From Coprothermobacter sp. (lineage in GTDB: Bacteria > Coprothermobacterota > Coprothermobacteria > Coprothermobacterales > Coprothermobacteraceae), in NCBI GenBank assembly GCA_012842545.1, contig DUSQ01000006.1, positions 1 through 8,218 on the forward strand: a stretch of 8,218 nt of DNA, given 5' to 3'. Positions 1-6,343 of this stretch are shown here, one piece after another (the stretch's first letter is position 1; the number at the start of each line of letters is the position of its first letter). The notes beneath the pieces were generated by a model, which was given only the letters and a program-made list of their open reading frames with translations, ran no database searches and had not been told where the DNA came from. The translations under genes were made by a program, and so were the position numbers.

Positions 1-374
1 AATCTTTATCCTGCGATGCACCTTTAACCGGTTCAGGGATAACTATTACGGTGAACGTTCCTGACGGCGCGTTTTTGGGTTGGGATTGGCCCATAACACT
101 GATCAACAATGCTTACAGTGCAGGTGCACTGGGTGTGTCTGTGAATGATGTTAGGCTCAGCCCTAAGTGGTACGCGTATTACGAAAATGGGAAACTGCAT
201 GTTGAGGATAAAACATTGAGCTCGCCATTTGTTTTTGACATTGTTGGCGAACCAGAATCAGTATTGGCAGCTATGTACTTGCCCAGTGGCGTTTTTGACA
301 CATTACAGATATGGGGGGTTAGAATAGAGCATGAACTCAAACCAGAACTCACAATCCAGAAATGCAATCGTTAG
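1..374 (+). CDS. DUF881 family protein (YlxW/YlxX-like), C-terminal part, 5' end outside window
   Basis: The reading frame is open from the first bases (first full codon at base 3) to TAG at 372-374, giving about 123 visible residues. The GTG at 51 is therefore internal and not the start. The visible part matches the C-terminal half of DUF881 as I know it. It has a G-x-G-[IV]-x-[IV]-T stretch just before the GTG (SGITITV), a 'lvNelxxaGAexisvNdxR' segment (LINNAYSAGALGVSVNDVR), a 'P-x-x-x-x-x-[IV]-G-[DE]-P-E-x-[VL]' segment (PFVFDIVGEPESV), then GVFDTLQIWGVRIE and a closing ELTIQ. In Bacillus, DUF881 genes (ylxW, ylxX) lie just upstream of sbp and ftsA-ftsZ, which agrees with the neighbours here. 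These proteins usually have an N-terminal membrane anchor, which would be off the window. Molecular function is unknown; a role near the division machinery is suggested by context only. Confidence 0.8.
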   Translation, partial: SLSCDAPLTGSGITITVNVPDGAFLGWDWPITLINNAYSAGALGVSVNDVRLSPKWYAYYENGKLHVEDKTLSSPFVFDIVGEPESVLAAMYLPSGVFDTLQIWGVRIEHELKPELTIQKCNR

Positions 375-738
375 GAACTTGGTACTCGCAGTCTCGGTTA
401 TTGTGGTGGCAGTGGTCGGCTTCTATTTTGGCATGAAATATGGCCAGCGCAGTTCGTTTTCTGCTTCCCAGGTTCGGTACATAGGGGTTCTTGTTCTGGT
501 GGTGTTAGACGCCATATTTGGTGGTATCAGGGCCGAGATTCAAGACATGTTCGACATTGTCATATTTGCGTCCGGTATTGCCGTAGGTGGGCTAATGGCT
601 GTGTGGCTTTTGTTCTTGGGAGATTTGTTCGGCATTGATTTAAGCTTGGCTGCCGTAGTAACATTTGGAGGTCGCATATTCCAAAATGTGTCCATTATTA
701 GGAGAATATTGATTGAGAAGATAAGGAGGGCAAGGTAA
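331..738 (+). CDS. sbp: Small basic membrane protein, DUF1290 family (Sbp)
   Basis: A 135-residue, strongly hydrophobic, basic-ended protein. The core is diagnostic for the DUF1290 small basic protein encoded beside ftsA/ftsZ in Bacillus and clostridia: LDAIFGGIRAEI at about 59-70, FLGDLFGIDLSLAAVVTFGGR at about 95-115, and RIFQNVSIIRR at about 115-125. Membrane segments are likely at about 15-36, 47-65 and 76-96, with a further hydrophobic stretch near 100-114, and the tail KIRRAR is positively charged. The ATG at 331 overlaps the DUF881 gene by 44 bases and has only a weak Shine-Dalgarno (TAGAG just upstream), so translation is probably coupled. It adds a hydrophilic 16-residue N-terminus; a TTG at 379 is an alternative but has poor spacing. 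The biochemical role is unknown. Confidence 0.85.
   Translation: MNSNQNSQSRNAIVRNLVLAVSVIVVAVVGFYFGMKYGQRSSFSASQVRYIGVLVLVVLDAIFGGIRAEIQDMFDIVIFASGIAVGGLMAVWLLFLGDLFGIDLSLAAVVTFGGRIFQNVSIIRRILIEKIRRAR
723..730 (+). promoter_or_regulatory. Strong Shine-Dalgarno site for ftsZ
   Basis: AAGGAGGG lies inside the 3' end of sbp, 7 bases before the ATG at 738. It supports that start and suggests that FtsZ is translated more strongly than its upstream partners, whose sites are weak. Confidence 0.8.
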
Positions 739-1796
739 TGGAGGAACGTATTCCGGATCTGTGGGAGGGTATCCAGGCTCAGATAAAAGTAGTGGGCATT
801 GGCAGTGCAGGAAACAATGCCCTTAATCGCATGATACGTGAAGGCATTGATGGTGTGGAGTTTATTGCCATGAACACTGATGTTCAAGCTTTATCGAAAT
901 GTTTAGCACCGCAAAAGCTGAACTTGGGCCCCAAACTTACCAGGGGTTTGGGTGCTGGTTTGGATCCAGAGAAGGGTAAAGCAGCTGCTGAAGAAAGCGT
1001 TGAAGAAATCAAGAAACTCCTCGAGGGTGCTGACTTGGTTTTCATTACGGCTGGTCTGGGCGGTGGTACTGGTACAGGAGCAGCTCCCATTGTGGCGAGG
1101 GTGGCAAAGGATTTAGGAGCTCTGGTGGTGGCAGTAGTTTCAAAGCCGCACCTCTTCATTGAAGGGACCAGGCGCTACAAAATCGCAGAAGAAGGACTTC
1201 GTCAGCTGGCTGAACATGTGGATGCTTTGATCCCTATTTCCAACGAGAACATTTTCAAAATGGGAAACTCTGATATGACTTTGGATCAGGCGTTCAGTTT
1301 GGGAGATCAGGTGCTCATGCAGGGTGTTAAGGGCATTTCTGAAATCATACTAAAGCCAGGTTTCATAAACGTTGATTTTGCCGATGTACGAATGGTGCTG
1401 GAGAATGCGGGTACAGCTGTTATGGGTATTGGTAGCGCAACGGGTGATAACAGAGCCGAGAAAGCTGCACAGCAAGCTATTTCTTCGCCTCTGCTGGAGT
1501 TTAGGCCAACTGGTGCCAGCAGGTTGCTCTACAACATAACTGTGAAGCCCGGAAATATTACCACTAAGGATATAACCAGTATTGCAGAAATATTCCAACA
1601 AATTGTCAGTGACGACGCACTCATCAAGTTTGGTGTGGTGTACGACGAAGAGTTAGAAGACAGCAAAATTGAGGTCACACTCATTGCTAGTGAATTTAAA
1701 AATGAAACCACTAGAACGCCCAGTTTTGGTGCTTCCAAAGAACAGCCAGTAAAGGAAGTAAAACGAGTTACCATCCCAGAAATCTTCGGTAGATGA
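738..1796 (+). CDS. ftsZ: Cell division GTPase FtsZ
   Basis: A tubulin-like GTPase that polymerises into the cytoplasmic Z ring and recruits the divisome. It has 352 residues, close to the usual 350-390. Visible motifs are VVGIGSAGNNALNRM (18-32, nucleotide-binding start), AMNTDVQAL (44-52), the tubulin signature GGGTGTG (108-114), and the T7 loop NVDFADVR (211-218) with the catalytic aspartates D213 and D216. GTPase activity is therefore expected. ISSPLLE and the C-terminal activation domain follow, then a short linker (about 320-341). Oddities: the usual KPFxFEG loop reads KPHLFIEG, one residue longer, and the C-terminal tail VTIPEIFGR departs from the usual D-I-P-x-F-L-R. The start codon shares one base with the sbp stop (TAATG) behind a strong Shine-Dalgarno, and the stop overlaps the radical SAM gene by 4 bases. 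ftsA, normally upstream in Firmicutes, is not here. Confidence 0.98.
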   Translation: MEERIPDLWEGIQAQIKVVGIGSAGNNALNRMIREGIDGVEFIAMNTDVQALSKCLAPQKLNLGPKLTRGLGAGLDPEKGKAAAEESVEEIKKLLEGADLVFITAGLGGGTGTGAAPIVARVAKDLGALVVAVVSKPHLFIEGTRRYKIAEEGLRQLAEHVDALIPISNENIFKMGNSDMTLDQAFSLGDQVLMQGVKGISEIILKPGFINVDFADVRMVLENAGTAVMGIGSATGDNRAEKAAQQAISSPLLEFRPTGASRLLYNITVKPGNITTKDITSIAEIFQQIVSDDALIKFGVVYDEELEDSKIEVTLIASEFKNETTRTPSFGASKEQPVKEVKRVTIPEIFGR

Positions 1797-3133
1797 ATTG
1801 GAAGGAGCAGCAAGAACTAAAGCGTATTAAAGCCAGTGAGCGTTGGTTATGGCAGCCGCGCTTTTATGGGGATGATACTGAACTTGTAGTGTTCCCTGGT
1901 TCTTACCATATTGGTGTTGCAAACCTGGGGTACCAGTTCTTGCTCGGTAGGTTGATACAGCTTAATAGGTCTTTTGACCGCTTTTTCATTGATCCGCACT
2001 TGTCTTCTACCACAAGCTTTGATACGGAGCGTCCTATTCTGGATTATGCTCGTTGGGATGTAACGCTTCCTTTTGAAGAGAACCTTCTTGAGCTCATAAA
2101 GCTTCTGGTGAAGCTTGATGTACCTTTGAATGCGTCAGACAGAGATTTTCCCGTGCTGAATTTGGGCGGGGCAATGTCTCTTATTAATCCAGAACTGGTA
2201 TCGTTCATAGCTAACGAAGTATTTGTGGGTGAAGCTGACGAAGAATGGCCTGAGAAGAGAAGTAGATTAGAACCAAAGGTGGCGAAGAACTTTGGTGTGC
2301 ATTCAGTGGTTACAAGTCCACGGAGTGTGTTCAAGGACACCATGCTAGTTGAAATCGCGCGAGGTTGCATGTGGTCCTGCAAGTTTTGTTTCTACAGACA
2401 AGCCTATGGTCCGATCAGATTCGTATCAAGGGAAACCGTGCTAAAAACCATGACGATGCTAAAAGAAAAAGGTTTTAGCAAAGTGGGGTTCATTGCTGCT
2501 AACGTTAGTGATGTTCCTTGGCTAAAGGGCATTCTGAACCATGCAAAGAATCTTGGCATGAAAGTCAGCGTCTCTTCATTGGCAGTGGAAACACTTTCGG
2601 AAGAAGTCATGGGACTTTTGAGAACGCTTGGTGTACAGCAGCTTACTTTGGCAGTGGAGCACGGAGATGAGAAGGTCAGAAAGGAACTTGGTAAACCTTT
2701 CTCCGATGAAGATTTAATCCGCACATTAAAAGTAGCTGAGTCCTTTGGATACAAAGGGGTAAAACTTTACTTCATAAACGGAGTTACATCTGAGTGGAAG
2801 TTTAATGCGGACAGTGCGATTAAACTGCTCAAAGACATTAGACAATCTGTGAGAATGTCCATAAAAGTATCTGGGTCCGTGTTCGTGCCAAAACCTGGCA
2901 CTCCAATGGAGGATAAGCCCTTTCCGCCAGAGCAGTTAATTGACATGGAAAGGAAGGCCCTTTTAAGCAATTTACCGGGGGTTTCCTTCGCATTTGAACC
3001 TTATTGGGACGCTCAAAAAGAGTTTGTCCTGAGCCGATTGAGGGCAGAAGATTTACCCATGTTTGTGTCAATTTTAAATGACAAAGGTGAACGGAAGGCA
3101 ATCGAGTTTTTTTCTGAAAAATACAGCAGTTAG
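1793..3133 (+). CDS. Uncharacterised radical SAM protein with B12-binding-like N-terminal domain
   Basis: A 446-residue protein with C192-xxx-C196-xx-C199 (RGCMWSCKFCFYRQ), the 4Fe-4S/S-adenosylmethionine motif, so a radical SAM fold is secure. The N-terminal 180 residues (LVVFPGSYHIGVANLGYQ; PVLNLGGAMSLINPELVSF; FVGEADEEW) resemble the Rossmann-like domain ahead of the radical SAM core in COG1032 and 'TIGR03960-type' proteins. The B12-ligating D-x-H-x-x-G motif is not visible. After the cluster, SVSSLAVETLSEEVM, LTLAVEHGDEKVRKELGKPF and KGVKLYFINGV match that family's 'TFAPEaGseRlR...vKLYFMiGlP' region, and LSRLRAEDLP near the C-terminus recalls its 'SRGDRR' part. It is shorter than typical fused versions and carries no DUF2344 domain. 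The substrate is unknown; members are sometimes near RNA-processing genes. The ATGA overlap with ftsZ implies co-expression with division genes. Confidence 0.82.
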   Translation: MNWKEQQELKRIKASERWLWQPRFYGDDTELVVFPGSYHIGVANLGYQFLLGRLIQLNRSFDRFFIDPHLSSTTSFDTERPILDYARWDVTLPFEENLLELIKLLVKLDVPLNASDRDFPVLNLGGAMSLINPELVSFIANEVFVGEADEEWPEKRSRLEPKVAKNFGVHSVVTSPRSVFKDTMLVEIARGCMWSCKFCFYRQAYGPIRFVSRETVLKTMTMLKEKGFSKVGFIAANVSDVPWLKGILNHAKNLGMKVSVSSLAVETLSEEVMGLLRTLGVQQLTLAVEHGDEKVRKELGKPFSDEDLIRTLKVAESFGYKGVKLYFINGVTSEWKFNADSAIKLLKDIRQSVRMSIKVSGSVFVPKPGTPMEDKPFPPEQLIDMERKALLSNLPGVSFAFEPYWDAQKEFVLSRLRAEDLPMFVSILNDKGERKAIEFFSEKYSS

Positions 3134-3148
3134 GGATTGCCTAAGTGT

Positions 3149-3180
3149 TATCATATATTTACAACCGGCAAATAATGATA
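3149..3180 (+). repeat. Imperfect inverted repeat / stem-loop upstream of ileS
   Basis: TATCAT (3149-3154) pairs perfectly with ATGATA (3175-3180). TATTT (3156-3160) pairs with AAATA (3170-3174), with A3155 bulged. That gives 11 pairs around a 9-base loop (ACAACCGGC). It starts 16 bases after the radical SAM stop. Ten of the 11 pairs are A-T, and the T-rich stretch after it is interrupted, so it is a poor intrinsic terminator. A protein-binding dyad or a weak leader hairpin is equally possible. Confidence 0.5.
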
Positions 3181-3257
3181 TTTAACTTTTCCAAAAAAGG
3201 AGCGGTAAGGAGTGGGTACACGGGTGAATGATATTTTCCTAAATCTAGGGATTATGC

Positions 3258-3263
3258 AGGAGG
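3258..3263 (+). promoter_or_regulatory. Shine-Dalgarno site that decides the ileS start
   Basis: AGGAGG directly abuts the first ATG (3264), leaving no spacer, but lies 6 bases before the second in-frame ATG (3270). Normal spacing therefore favours initiation at 3270 (MAKENEK) over the longer reading (MAMAKENEK). The site can pair with upstream TTTTCCT (about 3234-3240), which would hide it. Confidence 0.7.
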
Positions 3264-3269
3264 ATGGCC

Positions 3270-5990
3270 ATGGCTAAAGAAAACGAGAAATACAACAGTA
3301 CTATTAATCTACCAAAACCCCTGTTACGCATGAAGGCAAACTTGCCACAAACTGAGGAAACATGGCTAAAGTTTTGGGAAGATAACAGTGTTTTCGAAAG
3401 AGCACTCGAGAAACGTAAGGATGCTCCTTTGTTCGTTTTACACGATGGGCCTCCTTATGCGAACGGGGATATTCACCTGGGGACTGCTCTAAATAAGATT
3501 CTGAAAGATGCCGTTAACAAGTACAAACTGCTTCGTGGTTTTAGAACTCCCTATGTTCCCGGTTGGGATACTCATGGTTTACCCATTGAACAGCAAGTGA
3601 CTAAACAAGCGAAAATAAACCCTGAGGATTTTGCTGTAACTGAATGGCGTGACAAATGCAAGGATTTTGCACTTTCATATATTGACAAGCAGATGAAAAG
3701 TTTCAAGAGACTGGGTGTTTTAGGTTTGTGGGAAGACTACTACGCTACCTTTAAGCCGGAATACGAAGGGAAAGAACTAGAAATCTTGGCTGACTTGGTT
3801 GAAAAAGGTTTCGTGGTCCGAAAGAGGCGTCCTGTTTATTGGTGCCCGCATTGCAAGACCACGTTGGCAGAAGCTGAAATTGAATACCGTGAAAAGGTCT
3901 CTCCATCCATTTTTGTGAGCTTTCCATCCAAGAACGGTTCTTACAAGGCCATTGCATGGACTACGACGCCTTGGACTTTACCGGACAACGTGGCATTAGC
4001 TTTTCATCCTGAAGAGAATTATGTCTTCGTCAGCGTGGGCGAAAACACATACGTGGTTGCTGAAAAGCGGTTGGAGAAGGTTGCTGAGGTGCTTGGTTGG
4101 GTTGATTACGAAGTGGTGGCGTCAAAACCTGGAGCCGCCTTTGAAGATGAACGTTTTGAACATCCAGTTTATGATGACAAGGAGACAGTCGCTATTCTAG
4201 CTGATTTTGTGTCCATGGAAGATGGTACAGGCATTGTGCACATTGCACCAGGTCACGGTGAAGAAGACTACGTAGTCTGGGAAGAAAAGGGACTTGATTT
4301 TCCCATGATGATAGATGACAGTGGTCGTTTTACCGAGCAAGCTGGATTCTTAGCTGGCGTTTTCTATGCTGATGCAAACGACTTAGTGCTTGACCTTCTT
4401 ACCAAAGAAAGGAAACTCCTGCATAAGGATAAAGTAACACACTCATATCCCCATTGTTGGAGGTGTCACAATCCAGTTATCTTCAGAGCCCTTAGTCAGT
4501 GGTTTATTGACGTGGATATGTACCGTGATGAGGCGCTGCAGGCATTAAAAGACGTTCAATGGATACCTGCCGGCTCTGATGCACGTATTAGTGACATGGT
4601 AAAGAGCAGACCTGACTGGTGTTTGAGTCGCCAGAGAATTTGGGGCGTTCCCATACCGTCCATAAAATGTAGCCATTGTGGCCGTTCAATTTTGGATCCG
4701 CGTGTGGTCCGCAACGTGGCAGCTGCTGTGAGAAAGGATGGATCTAACATTTGGTACTCAGAGCCTTTGGAAACGTTCTTGCCAGGGAAAATTGAGTGCC
4801 CTGAGTGCGGCTCAACGGAGTTTGAGAAAGAATACGATATCTTAGATGTATGGTTTGATAGTGGAGTAAGCCATTATGCTGTTTTGGAGCAATATGATGG
4901 ACTTCGTTGGCCTGCTGACCTCTACTTGGAGGGTTACGATCAGCATCGTGGTTGGTTTCAGACCAGCCTTCTAACGGCTGTGCCACTTCGTGGTCGAGCT
5001 CCTTACAACACCGTATTGTCTCATGGATTTGTTCTGGACGAGTCAGGGAGAGCCATGTCCAAGAGCATGGGAAATGTGATTGATCCTTCCGAGGTTGTTG
5101 CCAGCGTTGGAGCTGACGTTTTACGGCTGGCACTGCTCATGAGTGATTACACCGCTGACATCCAGGTGGGACAAAACATTTTTAACCAAGCTTCTGAGAT
5201 TTACAAAAAGATAAGGAATACGTTCCGATTCATGGAAGGCAACTTGTTTGACTTCCAAAGTTCTGACGAGGTTCCGTTTGAGGAGATGAAGCCGCTTGAC
5301 AGGTGGATTTTGAGCCGATGGTCAGACATGAAAAGAAGGCTTTCTTCTGCTTTTGATGATTATGAGTTCTACAGTTTTGTGAGCGTTTTCCATAGCTTCT
5401 GCGTGAAAGAACTGAGTTCAATTTACCTTGATGCCATAAAGAGTAGATTGTACCTAAGAAAACCCGATGACCAGGAAAGGCGAAGTGCACAGGCAGCTCT
5501 AAAGATAATGGCTACGGAGTTTCCTGTGCTCATAGCACCCATACTGACGTTCACTGCTGAGGAGATGTGGCAGGCATTAGTGAGCAGGAGCTTGGTGGAC
5601 GAAGAGTCAGTTTATCTGTCAGATTGGCCCGGCTCTGTTTTCTCTTTGACGGAGGAGGAATCGAGTTTTTGGGAAAATGCGCTTCGGCTCAGAGAAAAAG
5701 CGAATGAGCAGATGGAAAGACTGAGGCAGGAGAAATCCATAGGTCATTCTTTAGATGCTTCTGTTACTGTTTACGGAAATGGAACAGATTTTCTCTCTCA
5801 TTCCGAGTGGGCTGAGTTCTTTGTAGTTTCCTCGGCTCAGATAAAGAACGAGGGAAAAGAGTGGGACATAGAAGTGGAAAAAGCTTTGGGCGTGAAGTGT
5901 GCTAGATGTTGGAGGGTTAGGGAAGACGTTGGCTTAGATCCTGAGTATCCGGATATATGTGGAGAATGCTTGGACGATATAACTGGGTAG
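3270..5990 (+). CDS. ileS: Isoleucyl-tRNA synthetase (bacterial type, with editing domain)
   Basis: Charges tRNA-Ile with isoleucine in the cytoplasm and edits mischarged valine. About 906 residues from ATG 3270, a usual length for bacterial IleS; the numbers below count from the upstream ATG 3264. Class I motifs are DGPPYANGDIHLGTALNK (61-78, HIGH equivalent reading HLGT) and AMSKS (597-601, KMSKS equivalent). The editing (CP1) domain shows WTTTPWTLPDN (232-242) and GHGEED (330-335). Cysteine pairs at 194/197 with 398/401, 469/472 with 512/515, and 879/882 with 899/902 look like three zinc sites; the last is the C-terminal finger of bacterial IleS. DVWFDSG is the usual core motif, and WCLSRQRIWGVPIP is conserved. 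It heads a tight cluster with lspA, rluD and serS. The last 34 bases overlap lspA. The start was chosen from Shine-Dalgarno spacing. The changes in both signature motifs are worth noting but do not suggest inactivation. Confidence 0.97.
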   Translation: MAKENEKYNSTINLPKPLLRMKANLPQTEETWLKFWEDNSVFERALEKRKDAPLFVLHDGPPYANGDIHLGTALNKILKDAVNKYKLLRGFRTPYVPGWDTHGLPIEQQVTKQAKINPEDFAVTEWRDKCKDFALSYIDKQMKSFKRLGVLGLWEDYYATFKPEYEGKELEILADLVEKGFVVRKRRPVYWCPHCKTTLAEAEIEYREKVSPSIFVSFPSKNGSYKAIAWTTTPWTLPDNVALAFHPEENYVFVSVGENTYVVAEKRLEKVAEVLGWVDYEVVASKPGAAFEDERFEHPVYDDKETVAILADFVSMEDGTGIVHIAPGHGEEDYVVWEEKGLDFPMMIDDSGRFTEQAGFLAGVFYADANDLVLDLLTKERKLLHKDKVTHSYPHCWRCHNPVIFRALSQWFIDVDMYRDEALQALKDVQWIPAGSDARISDMVKSRPDWCLSRQRIWGVPIPSIKCSHCGRSILDPRVVRNVAAAVRKDGSNIWYSEPLETFLPGKIECPECGSTEFEKEYDILDVWFDSGVSHYAVLEQYDGLRWPADLYLEGYDQHRGWFQTSLLTAVPLRGRAPYNTVLSHGFVLDESGRAMSKSMGNVIDPSEVVASVGADVLRLALLMSDYTADIQVGQNIFNQASEIYKKIRNTFRFMEGNLFDFQSSDEVPFEEMKPLDRWILSRWSDMKRRLSSAFDDYEFYSFVSVFHSFCVKELSSIYLDAIKSRLYLRKPDDQERRSAQAALKIMATEFPVLIAPILTFTAEEMWQALVSRSLVDEESVYLSDWPGSVFSLTEEESSFWENALRLREKANEQMERLRQEKSIGHSLDASVTVYGNGTDFLSHSEWAEFFVVSSAQIKNEGKEWDIEVEKALGVKCARCWRVREDVGLDPEYPDICGECLDDITG

Positions 5991-6343
5991 CGCTGGGTAT
6001 TTACGGCTTCCTGGTGGACAGAATCTGTAAGCATGTGGTCCTAAACGGAGGAACCTACATTATTAATGAAGGCGTTTCTTTCGGCATTGATTTAGGAAAG
6101 AGTACCAATATCCTGGTGGCTATTGCCATGTTGCTGATGTTGTGGGTAACGCTGGAGGAAAGGAAGTACTTGTGGCTTTCGTTTTTCGGTGCTCTGGGAA
6201 ATGTGCTTGATAGGTGGTTATATGGCGGTGTGGTGGATTACATAAAAATAGGAAAGTTTCCTTGGTTCAATACCGCAGACTTTCTCATCGTGCTTGGACT
6301 TTGCCTATGGGCGATGAAGCAATTAGGGTTATTACCGGAATAG
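5957..6343 (+). CDS. lspA: Lipoprotein signal peptidase (signal peptidase II)
   Basis: An integral membrane aspartic protease that cleaves the signal peptide of diacylglyceryl-prolipoproteins. At 128 residues it is shorter than the usual 150-170, but all family motifs are visible: V-D-R-x-x-K (20-25), N-E-G-V-S-F-G (37-43), G-A-L-G-N-V-L-D-R (78-86) and F-N-T-A-D (104-108). The two catalytic aspartates should be D85 and D108. Hydrophobic stretches near 9-20, 51-64, 72-84 and 109-121 fit four membrane helices with short loops. The ATG at 5957 overlaps ileS by 34 bases and has almost no Shine-Dalgarno; ATG 5966 is possible but GGAG then sits only 1 base away. Expression is probably by translational coupling to ileS. 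The order ileS-lspA-rluD is also known from Bacillus and relatives. Confidence 0.93.
   Translation: MWRMLGRYNWVALGIYGFLVDRICKHVVLNGGTYIINEGVSFGIDLGKSTNILVAIAMLLMLWVTLEERKYLWLSFFGALGNVLDRWLYGGVVDYIKIGKFPWFNTADFLIVLGLCLWAMKQLGLLPE

Larger units (their letters stand above)
3134..3269 (+). promoter_or_regulatory. ileS leader region, probably regulated
   Basis: This is the only intergenic gap in the window. From 5' to 3' I see an AT-rich imperfect hairpin (3149-3180) and a weak sigma-70-like promoter candidate, TTTACA (3158-3163), 17 bases, TTTAAC (3181-3186). Two Shine-Dalgarno-like sites follow, AAAGGAG (3196-3202) and TAAGGAG (3206-3212). They precede in-frame GTG codons at 3212 and 3224 of a very short ORF that ends at TAA 3275-3277, inside ileS. 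Two alternative hairpins involve CCT at 3238-3240, and one of them hides the ileS ribosome binding site. A classic T-box (about 200-300 bases) does not fit in the space, and its conserved box is not matched. Regulation is inferred, not shown. Confidence 0.4.

Noticed and set aside
51..374. A complete 107-residue gene starting at GTG 51
   Set aside because: The frame is open to the left edge of the window, and conserved DUF881 residues lie upstream of this GTG, so it is the tail of a longer gene.
540..887. Antisense 115-residue reading frame across sbp and ftsZ
   Set aside because: It lies opposite two well-recognised genes, has no recognisable domain, and has no supporting ribosome binding site. 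It is a reading-frame shadow.
3149..3190. Intrinsic terminator after the radical SAM gene
   Set aside because: The stem has only one G-C pair and the following T stretch is interrupted by AAC, so it does not meet normal terminator criteria.
3134..3269. T-box riboswitch controlling ileS
   Set aside because: The gap is only about 130 bases, and GTGGGTACACGGG (about 3212-3224) only loosely resembles the conserved AGGGTGGNACCGCG box. I could not identify a stem I with an isoleucine specifier loop or a terminator.
4744..5133. Antisense 129-residue reading frame within ileS
   Set aside because: It lies opposite the conserved catalytic region of IleS, and its composition (rich in Q, H, R, P) is typical of a shadow frame.
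6214..6306. N-terminal extension of the pseudouridine synthase from ATG 6214
   Set aside because: The extra 31 residues are the shifted-frame reading of lspA and show no family similarity. ATG 6307 gives the normal N-terminus.
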